The notes under the pieces were generated by a model. The model had not been told where the DNA came from. It did no database searches and saw nothing but the letters and a program-made list of their open reading frames with translations. Both the position numbers and the translations under genes were made by a program. A stretch of 64,000 bases of DNA from contig NC_092579.1 of the NCBI RefSeq assembly GCF_037975245.1, forward strand, positions 6,077,001-6,141,000. Direction: 5' to 3'. The stretch is from Apostichopus japonicus. Lineage: Eukaryota > Echinodermata > Holothuroidea > Aspidochirotida > Stichopodidae. Below are positions 13,489 through 39,436 of the stretch, piece after piece. The number at the start of each line of letters is the position of its first letter. Position 1 is the stretch's first letter.

Positions 13489-14294
13489 TGTTACGAAGTC
13501 AGATACAGGTTGTAAATATTTTTAGGTGTTGTTGTCGAACTTGTCGGAGTGGGAAAGGAATCGGCAGACGAGAAAGGAGACGAAAGGGCAGTTATATGTA
13601 CAATGAAATATAATAGAACTGTCCTTGTTATTACATGAAATTATACCCCAAAAAACAACGTACCGGTACTTACAAATTTATAAAAGTTCAGGTAAGAAGG
13701 TTATTAATTCTGATGGATTACGATCTAGACGTCGGTGCTGGGCAGAGTTACAGGAAACGGAAAAGGGTTGTTATGAGGATAAAAATGCAGGCAGGGTCAC
13801 ATGTTACGGCAAGAAGGAATACTTTTTAAGAAAGGTCACCCAGGAAAGAACCTGGGCTCGAAAAACAAACTACCGAACGACTGGTTCTCTCTCAACCCAG
13901 TCCCCTTGCATCGGGATTGTGACTGACTGTGTGATCATCGTCGGGTGTGTATCACTATTCCCCTCGAAAGGGAACAGATACTACATATGATCTTAGCCAA
14001 AAGGCCGAGAAGCCGAAAAGCCGAATAGCCGAATAGCCGAGAAGCCGATCGAGAAGCGATACGGCAAGAGGGAATAACTCAAACAGTAGCAGTCGAGGAT
14101 CTGAGAGGCTGCGTCACGGGAAAGAGACTCGAGCTACGTGGAACTGTTCGTTATATAGGGAGTTCAACCGACCGTAACCGCACCTTGGTATTCAGCATGC
14201 ATGGCGTGGCTTGACAATAAAGGAATCCGGTCACATATATTAGAATGGTAAACACGGTATACATCAGACAAAAACAAATTGACATTGCATAACA
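13489..14294. mobile_element. probable solo LTR containing a U2-like segment
   Basis: The stretch starts TGTTACGA and ends GCATAACA, so it has TG...CA ends with a 5-bp inverted repeat. It is flanked by ATAT on both sides (a weak test in AT-rich DNA). A TATA-like CTATATAA lies on the minus strand at about 14152-14159. No internal retrotransposon ORF, primer-binding site or second LTR is nearby. Orientation cannot be fixed. Confidence 0.4.
13949..14060 (-). pseudogene. U2 snRNA 5'-domain-like sequence with expanded octamers
   Basis: On the minus strand the sequence starts ATCGCTTCTCG, then reads CTCGGCCTTTTGGCTAAGATC, TGTAGTATCTGTTC and GTGATAC. These match the 5' domain of U2 snRNA (U6-pairing region, branchpoint-recognition GUAGUA, and the start of stem IIa). 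Between the two 5' pieces there are about four extra octamers of GGCTTCTC/GGCTATTC type. The Sm site and stem-loops III-IV of U2 are absent, so it is not a functional U2 gene. Confidence 0.65.
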
Positions 14295-14895
14295 ATATAT
14301 ATCCCTTTAACCTACACCGGTAACCCACAAAAGGGAAAAGTTATTACGCTACTTTAGTAAGATGCCACAAAATTCTCTATAAACTTAGAGAGCGTCGTCC
14401 TTTTTAAGATATCAATAATAAGACAACCAAAACTCGGATGTTGTGGTTTACGAATCGCCATTCAACCGATGAAAATGGATGGATTCGTTTTCAAATAATA
14501 AGATCTTAAATTAATTCACCTCTTCAATAATTAACTTCAACAACTAATTAACATTAATAAGGCCCTGTTATTTGTACCATAACAACTGACTTTATATGAC
14601 ACACTCGTATCTTATGGCATATTCATTAGGCCATTATGGTCATCGCGTTTAAGTTTCGTCCCCCACTTTTGTTTTAGTTTTCTATTAATTTCCGCTTGCT
14701 ACACACCGTTGTCCACTTCAGTTCAATTAAAACCAATATATATATATATAACGTTATAACATCACACAGATGGAATAATTAAACTAAATTCATATAATCA
14801 ATAATAAACTAAAGAAGCTCAAAATTCTGTCAATCTCATATTACATTTCTTGGTTACTGCAAATAAGTTTACGTTTGACTTGCATTATCCCTCAT

Positions 14896-15042
14896 CGATC
14901 ATATCTGACGTAGACGTAACAGGAGCAAGTATACGTTGCATCTTATTATTATAACATATATATATATATATATGTATATACAAACATGTAAATATAATAT
15001 GCAACGTACTTGCTCCTGTTACGTCTACGTCAGATATGATCG
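14896..15042. repeat. inverted repeat flanking an AT-rich spacer
   Basis: The left arm 14896-14941 and right arm 14999-15042 are complementary except for one 2-bp indel. They flank about 57 bp rich in (AT)n. The right arm is directly followed by another (AT)n and (GT)n tract up to 15098. Confidence 0.92.
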
Positions 15043-15045
15043 ATA

Positions 15046-15097
<52 letters not shown>

Positions 15098-15098
15098 A
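15043..15098. repeat. (AT)n(GT)n microsatellite
   Basis: AT units followed by about 9 GT units, abutting the inverted repeat that ends at 15042. Confidence 0.9.
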
Positions 15099-17811
15099 TG
15101 TCCAGAGGTTCGAAAACGGTAAGGAAGGTCATAATTCCACTGTAGGCATGTGGAGGTCATACCAGGCCAGCCATCGGACATCTGAATCTTCTTCACGGTA
15201 TCATCCAAACCCAAACGAACAAATAACCACCTCCCTCCGTCCTTCCACCCTCCAGCCCCCATCCCGTCAAATTTTTGCTCTAGACTTCCTCAACAGCTGT
15301 TTGACAGATAGCCAACCGCCCACATTCTCTTCTCTATAACTCCCTACTAACAAAAGTCCCAGTAAATACAGAACGCTGAACGGAAAACCCGTTTGAACTC
15401 CATGTTCCCTGTTTGTTGACATATATGAGTCACTTACTCAACTATGAATGAAATTTACTTGTAATGAATCGAAATCGATGAAGACAAAAAAAATCATGGT
15501 TTTATTATAGCTATTAAAACGCATGTGAAATGTCCTAAAATATCAGTGTGCACGTGTACAAAACTAGGAAAAACTTCAACCAATGCCACTAGTGTATGTT
15601 TAAAGATGTGAAAAGGGATGAACAACGTCCACAATACAGCTGAGAAAAATCTTAGAAAATATAGAAGATATTACAGGTTTAATGATCCTTCACCTTCTGA
15701 AGACTATAGAGTATTAACTTAAAATTTGAAATCATTGAACTATAGATTTGCTTTCAATATTTAATAGCTTCATTGTTGAATACAGGGTTTACTGTCTGTA
15801 AAAGAGACGGAGTTTGTCGTGCCGTGTACTTAATCTTAAATAAGAGTAATCAATGTTTTTCCGTGACCTGTTTTATTGGAATTGGTTTCATTGTTTGCAA
15901 TCACCCTTGAAATAGATACGACAAATAAACTTGAAAGGTTTCAATTTCAACAGTAGCACTATGACATAGTATGAATATATGAATATCAATGGACCCTAGA
16001 CAAAGTAGCCGCCCGCTTTCAAGAATTCAAAACCCTGATATCTCCAGAAACGTTGATAGATTTTTCTCTGATACTTGAGGGACGCAGTCATCACATTGAT
16101 ATCTTATCGTACAAGCTATAGATGAGGAATTTTTACGCTCCCATTGAAAGGACAACAGAGGAAACCCTGAAATTATAGAAAATTTAATTTACCGTACATG
16201 CTATCATAATTTTATCACCTACCCTCTCACTCATGCCCATCCCCCTCCTACCCACCCACCCACCCACCCCCAACTTCGCATTTAGTATATGTGTGTACGA
16301 TTCTTTGGTTTACATCTCAGGCACGAAACGTATAAAGCCATTCTCTTCTCTTCATTCGACACCTTTAATTCCAATACTTAATCAATTATTCAGTCCAGTA
16401 TCTGGAATTATTTACAAACTTTCTCGATGCGTAACCATCCAGCTTGGTCAATGACTATAAACTCTATAGTGGCCTTTGGTTAAATTTAGTCGTTGAACAA
16501 AGAAATATAGCTCTGCCCTCGTGTTTCTTTGTTTATGTCATTAGTTGTTACTAATTATTTTTGCGCTTTATTGGTCAAAATGATATTTCCCATCTGCTAC
16601 TCTCCTTAAATATACGAAATTATATCTTTGTTTCTATTCGTCAGCTTCTGTTGTAATCAGTGGAACGAATTTTTGAGAGAAAAAAAATATCCGATAACGT
16701 TATAAAGGTCGATAGTGTTAGCTAGTACTGGTGACAATTAGCTTTTGTAATTTATTTTCAATTTCTTTTAGAATAAGTATTTCGATAAAATTTCATTTTC
16801 AAATAATATCTTGTGTTTTAAGAATTGACTTGGTGTGTATTACAAATGAAGCAATGGCATCCTATTCACCGAGTTTCGGTATACCACCAACTAGTCCAAG
16901 CAATCTATATTTCAAACTCTGGTCCCTTATAAATTTGATATCACAAATTTATGATTTTTATCAAGGTCATCGACCAGTGTTATCATTGCAAAGTTAATTA
17001 CCTACACGAATATTATTGTTTTTACTCATCAGTCGGTGACTATTGTGGTGTGGTTAATGCTGACCGGTTGTGGGTAGAGAGTAGAGCATTTAGAGTACAG
17101 GGTATATAGCAACGACGTAGCCAGGGGGAGCAGGGGTAGCGACCGCCCCCCCCCCCCACTTTCAGTGTCGAAAAAATGTTTAAAAAATGTTGTTTTTTTT
17201 AGTATGGTATTTTGTCAGTGCTCTTTTGATCTTGAATACTCGTCAGCTCCGTTAACTTGATTATAATCGTAGTAACATTCACGCACACTGATTCAACTAC
17301 TTACTTAGTTTGGCAGATGCAATTAGCTAAATTTAGCCTATTACAAGCGTACAGTTGGCATATTGCATACCTAACCGCACTCTATGGACTCGTGTCACGA
17401 ACCGTATGCACAACAACGTCGACAACGTTCGTTCTCATCCTTTCTATGATTCGTCCTAAGTTTGTTGCACGAACAGCATGTTATGAAGCTAAGCTAGCAA
17501 TCGTACGTGATACGCACTTCCTATAAAATAATTATTATACTGCTAGTACACTGCGATAACGATATTTGTTTTTAGGCCACTACATATATGGCTATATTAC
17601 GAAATATGAAAGTTTATATTGTCCATCAGTCAAGTTCGTCAAATGTATTAAAGTCCAGACAATGGACAATAAACAAGAATCATCCTACTGGAAAAATTGT
17701 AAAAGAGCACTATGTTTGTCTTTCTGATGTATTATGTAAAACAACATGTAAAAGAATTCAAACAGGAAACAAAATCTGCTGATAATATGATATCATATGA
17801 TCAGGGGCGTA
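15099..17811. other. intergenic, no supported gene
   Basis: Mostly unique AT-rich sequence. A C-rich (CCCA)n patch lies at about 16247-16270 and a transposon-end fragment (GACGTAGCCAGGGG plus C-run) at 17113-17160. No coding signal. Confidence 0.6.
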
Positions 17812-18545
17812 GCCAGTATGTAACACTGTAGGCCCGGGCCTACACTTTTTTTGGCCAAGTTATCTTTTTTTTTTTGAATATGGCTAAATTAGGTGACCTA
17901 TTCTTCTGTCATCTAGGCTGTCATTTCTATCGCGTGCCGTTTCATTCAACACTCTACCCGCCGAAAAAGTCTAGGATCCGATCTTGTCAGTTTTTACACA
18001 TCTAGTTAAGAACCCGTTAACGCAGAAAATATTTCAGTTGAGAAAACAGTTGAGAAATTTTGCATCAGATGGCAATCGTCGGATAGCTCTCGCCTTCTCT
18101 TATTAGGCTAACTTAAACATTTACTAGCTACAGTTGTATCAATGACAATTACTGGCTATAGTTGTATCAAAGACAGTTCTGGCCTATCTTTGTATCTACA
18201 GGTATCAGCAGTTGAAAAGTAAGACTACTCTGTACATGTACCTTGCTAATTTTAAATACATTATGTAGTATTGAATTACGTACTATTTTAACTCGTTTGT
18301 TTTTTTTTTGGTTAAAAGTGATATTGAATGAGGTGTCTCAAGTTAGCAAGAGGCCATGGAACCAGAATGAACACTCGGGAAGGGCCGTTTCCGGCCATCT
18401 GGGGGGTTTGTAAAACCAAAATTGTCCTTTAATCTCCGCGCCAACTGATGGTGGCGCTCCGCTCAGATAGTCGTGCCTACAACTTTGAAAATCCATATCA
18501 ATCGCAAAAAAGCGCCCCCCCTTTCAAATTCCTGGCTACGCCCAG
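17812..18545. mobile_element. possible hAT-like element without clear target duplication
   Basis: Left CAGGGGCGTAGCCAG and right-end complement CTGGGCGTAGCCAGG look like TIRs of the same general type as the other elements here. The flanks show no 8-bp duplication, so the right end may belong to another copy. A related end fragment lies at 17113-17130. No ORF is supported. Confidence 0.45.
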
Positions 18546-18880
18546 AGTACAGATTACATAGAACAGATTACAGAGGACACAGTACAGATTGCATAGTACA
18601 GAGAACAGAGTAAAGAGGACATATTCCAGAGTACATATTCCAGAGTACACAGCACAGATTACATAGCACAGATAACATAGTACATAGTACAAATGACAGA
18701 TTACAGAGTACATAGTAAAAAGTACATATTACAGAGTACAAAGTATATAGTACAGATTGTACAGTATAGAGTACAGATTACATAGTACAGATTACATAGT
18801 GAAGATTACATAGTACATATTACAAAGTACATAGCAACGAGTACAGAGTGTAGAGTACAGATTACTGAGTAAAGAGTATA
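18546..18880. repeat. degenerate AGTACAGATTACAT short tandem repeat
   Basis: About 335 bp of loosely repeated AGTACAGATTACATAGTACA motifs of about 10-11 bp. It begins directly after the right end of the possible element at 17812-18545. Confidence 0.8.
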
Positions 18881-20066
18881 CAGTTGGCCGATCTTTTACA
18901 TTCATGTCTGCATTCCAGGGTTCGATTTAACCGGCGACACATACGGCACATTGCTTAAGACTAGATTCCTACTTTTTATATCGAAATCTCGTTGTTTGGT
19001 TTCTTAATCTTATAAACTTCCTGCTATTATTACAAACCTTTTATTAACTTCTATTTCGCTTCGAAATTTCGCGCTTTAAAATTTGAAACTTTTATCTCGA
19101 AATTTGATTATACTGTATGTTACTGCAAACATTCATGGTAAACTCTACTTCATATAACAGCAGAATCACATAAGTAAAGGCAACCTTGAAGAAGCGTTAT
19201 TAAGCAAAACCCTTCGCGTTCACGAATAAAGCAAATTACAGGAACGTATATCAGTAAACTATAGCCTTAAATTGTCATCATAAGTCTAATAAGTCTTCTC
19301 GCATTTCTCATTATGCGAAATTCTAAAGGACGTCGATGTGTTTCTTGCCGTTACAATAAACCATTCAAATGTTTTGCAGAACTTTATATACACAGGCCTC
19401 GACTAAGTGTCCATGTTTGTTTTGAAAAGAAAATTAACGGACTTTTCCTCAATGATAATGCAAAGGTCAGCAATATACTATAGTCCCACATTTTGAGACT
19501 GCGCTAGATTGACAGAGGGGGTTTCAAAAAGTGTTCGTCTTCATGAAAGCTCTGATCGTCCAAGTTATTCGAGCCTGCAGTCGGCGTGACGTGTTGATAG
19601 TATTATATTGTAACACTTTCCTCTGTGAGTATATAGCACAGTATATCAACAACATTTCATCAGATTTGGACAAGAGCTCTAGGAGGAGTAGCAGTTTTTT
19701 GCATTTACAGAAATTTACCTCTCGTGACCTTCAAATTCAAATTTTAAGACTTAACTCACAAAACCACTGACGAAAATTTCAGCCAAATCGAATGAAAAAA
19801 TGTCGAAATGGCAGTCATTCAAACACGGTCGCAAACTAGTGACAGAATTTCGGCAGAATCGCTATAGCTCAACTGAAAGCTTTCAGCTGAGCTAAATGTG
19901 GTCATATTGTGATTTTTGTGGTCTGTTTAGTGCGCATCCAGTGCCATTTGAAGATATTATTATTGTTATTATTATTATTTCATTCTCATGCCCACACTTA
20001 TGTTAATACCTCAGAGCTTAAATGGGCGCCGGGTTCCCGCGTCGCCTTCGGGTCATTCCAACCTGA
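18881..20066. other. intergenic, no supported gene
   Basis: No feature recognised; short frames only. Confidence 0.6.
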
Positions 20067-20074
20067 ACCCTCCC

Positions 20075-20833
20075 CAAGGGCGGCGGAAGTACTTTTAATC
20101 TGGGGGGGCACCAACGTCGAAGGGCACTTTGCAGAAATTCGATTGGACTGATGCAGCCTGATATTTTGTACCCTTCATAACTCTTATTGTATTATCTTAT
20201 TTGCGTATACACATCACTCCATCAACGCCACCCCCCCCCCCCCCTCAAGGAAACAATGCATACTAGCACTGCAGTATCTAATGTGCAAATTGGGAAACAA
20301 GGAAAAAGACAAAATGAGGTGAAATCATTATAAAGTCCAAGTCCCTGCACACGCGATCGATACATGCATGAAAGCAAATGAAATATGTGAAAATACTGAA
20401 AGAAAAGTAATTTTCTATGTGTTTTTCAATGTTAAACTGATATTATTATGATCATTATTATTGTAACGACTTTTTGAATAATTATAACCAATTTGGAAAG
20501 GTTATAACACGGCAAATGATTGTATGTTATTGGCATGCGATGTAATAACCAACGCATGCCTATATGATATGCACATTAAGATGTTGAACGAAATTTTGGT
20601 AATATTTTTCGGGCAAGTCGTTACAGCCCCCCCCCCCCCCCAAATCAAATTGGGCTCCTACGCCTGTGGTAGTAAACATTTAAAACTTCCCGAAATATTT
20701 CATTCGACGTGGGTTTCGCTTTGTAAACTCTTTTTTTTATTTAGAAATTTTTATGTAGAAAAAGGGCACATTTTTAATCTGAGGAAAAGTGGGGGGCACG
20801 TGCCCCCTGTGCCCCCCGGTTCCGCCGCCCTTG
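20075..20833. mobile_element. hAT-like non-autonomous element with 8-bp target duplication
   Basis: 759 bp. The left end CAAGGGCGGCGGAAG and the right end complement CAAGGGCGGCGGAACC are the TIRs. The target duplication is ACCCTCCC at 20067-20074 and 20834-20841. It contains long C runs (20225-20245, 20627-20640) and no transposase. Confidence 0.88.
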
Positions 20834-21002
20834 ACCCTCCCCCATTTGACCCTCAAAGTATGAAGACCACAAGCCGCCAATGGCAAACGGACCTGCACTA
20901 CAGTGAATGGAGCAGAGAGCTGGTAAACCGTGGGAGACCGTTATGCTACTGTCCATCCAGCATTAATAATTGTTATGACCACATTATTCCAACAACACAG
21001 TA

Positions 21003-21056
21003 CAGCATGGATGTCACTAATATATATATATATATATATTAGTGACATCCATGCTG
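21003..21056. repeat. 54-bp perfect palindrome centred on (AT)n
   Basis: CAGCATGGATGTCACTAATA and its exact complement flank a (TA)n centre, with no mismatch across 54 bp. Confidence 0.95.
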
Positions 21057-21432
21057 CCATCTATTATGACGTCAGAAAAAAAAAACCGTAAGAAATGGAC
21101 GCCCTTTTGCATTATGATGTGCTTACGACCTACTCAAGGGCAATTTGCGCCATCATCTCTCCCAGAGCTTCACTTCAACTTCGCTATGTAAAAGAGAACA
21201 GATGTTCTAATATTGACAGTATATTGCGATTAATTATCGTCTGGACATCTCCAATCGCTCAAGACTTCTTTCTTGTCAAAATGTAAAAGGCTGACAGGGT
21301 GATGGATTACTGTGATAAAAGCCACGTTCGTAAATGACAAAGCCTTTCTAATTGCGGCTGATATACGTGTAATACACCTATAATTGGCAACTGAACATTA
21401 ACGCGAACAATGGATGTATGCTGAAGAGTTAT

Positions 21433-21792
21433 ATCTTTTAAAGGGTGTGAAGACTCGCGCAAAAAGAAGCGTCTCTTGCCGATAATCTGACCTAGTTTCG
21501 AACGAGGTGTAACAGAAGTGTTAGACACCACCATCGATCCCAGAAAATACACACACAGCTTGCTACCGTCGGTAATTAGACACTAGTGTACAGTCACAGC
21601 TGCGGTCAATACCCACAGCACAGTGTATAAACGATACAGCGGTGGACATCTCAAGTCCAGCTAAAGGTAACAAGGTATCACGTTTCATTACTGTCTGCAT
21701 TTTGTAGAGACACGAACAAAACGTATCTTGCAAGCAACAGGAAGTTAACTTTTACAGATGGCGGCACGCGGTTTGGGCGCGTCTTCAATGCC
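21433..21792. repeat. dispersed repeat family X, copy 2
   Basis: Second copy of the family at 6483-6850, in the same orientation. Its 5' end TTAAAGGGTGTGAAGACTCG recurs alone at 45815-45850. Confidence 0.8.
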
Positions 21793-21795
21793 TCT

Positions 21796-21950
21796 AAGTC
21801 GATTTCAATCACATTTTATAACGAATGTATATATATTAATATATACTTTAATATCGTGGTTCATGCTGAAGATTTGTATTTTTTAAGTCGATTTCAATCA
21901 CAAAATTTTACAACAAATGTTTATATACATTAATATCGTGGTTCCAAATA
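21796..21950. repeat. two tandem units of about 100 bp
   Basis: TAAGTCGATTTCAATCACA and TTAATATCGTGGTTC each occur twice. The units are AT-rich and contain no gene. Confidence 0.65.
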
Positions 21951-24333
21951 CATGTGAATTACTGTATCATTAAAGTGTGACGTAATCAAAGTAAGACCGA
22001 ATTGTGCGAGAATACCTGTAATTGTTTTAATGTCCACTCCATAGTCCAAATGATCCACTGAATTAACTTACCTTTAATGCATTCTGAGTATCGATTATGA
22101 AGTGTTGGGGTCTGATGCGGGCAATAAAACTTTGGGGACGGCTGAATTAAGTATAGATAGTATTACCAGGCGTTGTCGCTCCCCTCTCCCGGCCCCAATA
22201 GGTGGGCTATACGACCCGAAAATATATGAATGGTTGCTGTGGTCAAGGCATACCAACATTAAACACTCAATTCAAATGATATTTTAACTCAGCGCTCATT
22301 TCTTATTTTATGTATTTCACTCAACTAAGTTGATTTTAATTTCTCTTACCCCCTCCCCACCCCTTCCACCCCTCATATGCTGATAATTTGCTGCGTCAAA
22401 GTCTACAGTCGTTATAAATTTGTAACATCCAAAAGCTTTTCAATGTGAGACCAATCGTGTGTGAAAACAAAATGAATATAAATCATAGTCCGGATTTTTT
22501 TTACAAAATTAAAATATGTAGTCTCTAATTGTTATAGCTGTGAAAGTCCAGCAAAGTTCTGTAAACCGTCTTCAGTACCACCATGAAGCTTGTTGTCACC
22601 GAAAATGGACAGAAAATAGACAGTTTTAATTTACAAAGGGAATGATCGGAAAGTAAGAAATAAGTGTTGAGACCTGAGAGTCTAGAACGCCACAAGGGCA
22701 ACAGATATTTCTCAATGAAACGAAATTAATCAAACAAAGAAATGTATAAACTATATAATTATTTTGGCATGAAGTGACAGGGAAAGCTAGCCGGAAATGA
22801 TCACAGAGTTTTCATGGGTTCTTGACTGACTATTGCCGACAGCACTTTGATGACACAAGCCGAATTTATTGTCGATTCGTTTCACTTTTGGGAAGAAACA
22901 AGTTCATATGTTCGTTCTAACCAGAAAGCCAGCAGGCTTAGTCATTCTTTGCCTTATAAGTGTATTCTGTTTATGGAATCACTCGATTGCTAGAACAACA
23001 GAGGGAAATGTGTCCTAAAGTCAAGTACCAAGACATCAGAAAAAGAATTCCAGATAACTCGATCATTTCAAATGTATTAACCTTCTCAAAGCTGATGACA
23101 TATAACAGTCATTAGTGGAAGTGGAAAACCCTCTCAGCCACTTAAAAGAGCAATGGTCAAATCATGTGAGTTAGTGACATAGAAAAGTAATTCATCAAAG
23201 AAGTGGCTTGAGTTTAAGAGATTACAAAGTTTTCAGACTTTGATCTCTGTTGACATTTGACCTCCACAGAGTAAGTTAACATGTCTAAAAAGGTTTTCAG
23301 ACTTTGACTTCTGCGGACCTTCCACCTCAACAGAAATATGTGAGTTTCTTCTGCTCTAGAAGGTGCATCCACATACCAAACATAAGGTTCATCAACTTTA
23401 CACATTTTGGGCCATATCCTTTAGCATAAACCAAAGTTACTTTTAAGTCATCGTTTTTTTTTTTCAAATTGATACATCTTGACTCTCATAATCATCTCAA
23501 ATGGTCAAGCTGGATAGTTAATAAACAAATCAAATAAGAAAACAAACACTTTCATTTCTGAATTCACAAATGTTTTTTTTTTTTTTTTTTAAATATTTCC
23601 TTTAATATACAGAAAAGAAAAATTCTTCTTTTTTTAGCACTAAATCAGATACCAGCTTATAGAAACACTGATTCACAAGAAAAAGGAATTACTGAAAAAT
23701 ACAGAAAAAAACGTTGAAGATTTAATCACTGATGGATCAGTGATCGGTCATGTTTATTTGTTCGAAGTCTTCCATCTAGTATATATGTGAAGGAACACCA
23801 TGCTGACAAGTTCAAATAACAAATCGCACCCGATCAAGGAAATGCACAAAAGAAACAAATTGAATCATGTCCATCTTCTTTTCGGACTTGCCCAAGTCTT
23901 TGTTCTAACACATGTTAAAGGAAGACTCAAAAACGTGATGTCTCCCCCTAACTGAGACAATTTTATTTTTCTCAGCTGATTTGGTTAAGCTACTGTTTTG
24001 TTACCAGCAAACTTCATTCACATGGATTAATGACCCATGTGCCTTGATTTTCCATTAGTGAAGTTAGGAAGTGGTATGTTTGATATTTGCAAACATTTGT
24101 AAATGGAAAGATGCTTTCAAAGATATGCCAGCTTTCAACATTTATCATACAAAAAAAAGTACAATTAAGACATTTGCGTGCTTGAGTTAGTTGCCACGGT
24201 CTGAAAAATCAACAGGAAATGTACATACAAATTGAAAAAGCTCTTGTCAAAAAGTACAAATTTTAACAGCCTCAATGTGCTAAATTTCCCTAAAACTCTC
24301 TACTTCAAACTCGATAATCATCTGTTCCCTTGT
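21951..24333. other. intergenic / possible TSEN54 3' flank
   Basis: No coding signal. Weak relatives of the TTGACCTCCAC dispersed repeat lie at 23215-23400, and T-runs at 23454-23463 and 23573-23590. Minus-strand polyadenylation hexamers occur near 23754 and 23962. Confidence 0.5.
23962..23967 (-). terminator. candidate polyadenylation signal for TSEN54
   Basis: The minus strand reads AATAAA here, about 1.5 kb downstream of the TSEN54 stop. Another AATAAA lies on the minus strand near 23754-23759. If either is used, the 53-bp minisatellite would sit in the 3' UTR. There is no independent evidence for the site, and such hexamers are common in AT-rich DNA. Confidence 0.2.
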
Positions 24334-25425
24334 TAAGGGCCTTGAACTGGTACTCATACCAATGAAAGTTGTACTTGTACTCCTGTTAAGAGCCTTGTAG
24401 TGGTACTCATACCAATGAAAGTTCTACTTGAATTCCTGTTAAGAGCCTTGTAGTGGTACTCATACCAATGAAAGTTCTACTTGTACTCCTGTTAAGAGCC
24501 TTGTAGTGGTACTCATACCAATGAAAGTTCTACTTGTACTCCTGTTAAGAGCCTTGTAGTGGTACTCATACCAATGAAAGTTCTACTTGTACTCCTGTTA
24601 AGATCCTCGTAGTGGTACTCACACCAACGAAAGTTCTACTTGTACTTCTGTTCAGAGCCTCGTAGTGGTACTCATACCAATGAGAGTTCTACTTGTACTC
24701 CTGTTAAGAGCCTTGTAGTGGTACTCATACCAATGAAAGTTCTACTTGTACTCCTGTTAAGAGCCTTGTAGTGGTACTCATACCAATGAAAGTTCTACTT
24801 GTACTCCTGTGAAGAGCCTTGTAGTGGTACTCATACCAATGAAAGGTCTACTTGTACTCCTGTGCAGAGCCTTGTAGTGGTACTCATACCAATGAAAGTT
24901 CTACTTGTACTCCTGTTAAGAGCCTTGTAGTATTACTCATACCAATGAAAGTTCTACTTGTACTCCTGATAAGAGCCTTGTAGTGGTGCTCATACCAATG
25001 AAAGGTCTACTTGTACTCCTGTTAAGAGCCTTGTAGTGGTACTCATACCAATGAAAGTTCTACTTGTACTCCTGTTAAGTGCCTTGTAGTGGTACTCATA
25101 CCAATGCATGTTCTACTTGTACTCCTGGTGAGAGCCTTGTAGTGGTATTTATACCAATGAAAGTTCTACTTGTACTCCTGTTAAGAGCCTTGTAGTGGTA
25201 CTCATACCAATGAAAGTTCTACTTGTACTCCTGTTAAGAGCCTTGTAGTGGTACTCATACCAATGAAAGTTCTACTTGTACTCCTGTTCAGAGCCTTGTA
25301 GTGGTACTCATAACAATGAAATGTCTACTTGTACTCCTGTTAAGAGCCTTGTAGTGGTACTCATACCAATTCAAGTTGTACTTGTACTCCAGTTCAGAGC
25401 CTTATTGTGGTACTCACACTGGTTG
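24334..25425. repeat. 53-bp minisatellite, about 20 units, just 3' of TSEN54
   Basis: Tandem units of 53 bp with the core AGAGCCTTGTAGTGGTACTC and ATACCAATGAAAGTTCTACT. Units are 90-100 percent alike, with the most divergent at both ends. The array begins about 70 bp past the TSEN54 stop codon and could be transcribed as its 3' UTR. Confidence 0.93.
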
Positions 25426-25496
25426 AACTCCTACCACAAGTCTGCTAGGGTTAGCTGCAACCATTCACAAGTAAAAACCACTACTCCCACCCATCA

Positions 25497-38569
<13,073 letters not shown>

Positions 38570-39436
38570 TGGGTGAAGACCTGATACTTTTCTTGAATTC
38601 TTTTGAAATATCTAACTTCAAACGATACGAATTGACGCCCTTCTTGGTGCCACAGCACACAGTATTGTTGCGACGGTGGTTTTAGTTACATCGTGATACC
38701 TTGACAATGATACTACTACTAATAGTACTACTAGTATTTAGTAATATTCTAGTCGCGGGTCATTTTGCTCAACCGGTACAGCAGGCCTCTACGCGTGACA
38801 TCGGCTGCAATAGTTTACGGTCTGCTGTTTTCACATGTCCGCACATGTGCGCGAATACGTCATTTAGAGCAGGTTACAAATTTACACGACTCGGCTCACG
38901 TATGCAAAAGTACGATTGGACGGGTTCATTTCGACCTTAATCAAGACTTGTAAATATTCTATCGGTTATTGCCGTTATGCGATGTGCTGGGGATGGAAGG
39001 GGGGCGGGTCTGATCGAGCTGCAGGTTAGCAAAGATAAAAGAAAACAAATTGGTAAATGAATGAAGATAGGGTAGGAGTAAAGAAGACAAGCAAATAATT
39101 CTCAGACTGGAAGCGTCAACAAAAAGTAGACAAAACTAAGACTATACTGTCAGCTATAGAGGAGGGGGGTGGAATGACTTCAATGTGAGGCTGCTCCAGT
39201 CCTAGCCATAAATGAAGAAAAAAATCCTTTCCCGGTTACTGGGCTGTTCCCGGATGCTAAGTCTGACTCACAAGCCCTCTAGCCACCGGGTTCCTCGCCA
39301 GATTTTGTATTATTCTTAGAATATGTTTTATTAACTAGGTACTTGAGGGGCGGGGAGGTGTATAGTGAGGGGGTCGAGGAGAAGGATATCTTTTAAGACA
39401 AATTCCGATTGCAGTGTTGTGTATAATATTTAATTT

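Noticed and set aside
13625-13990. 121-residue frame overlapping the U2-like segment
   Set aside because: No family resemblance; the LTR and U2-like readings explain the sequence better.
24334-25425. CRISPR-like or regulatory array
   Set aside because: Units are contiguous 53-bp tandem copies with no unique spacers, and the DNA is eukaryotic.
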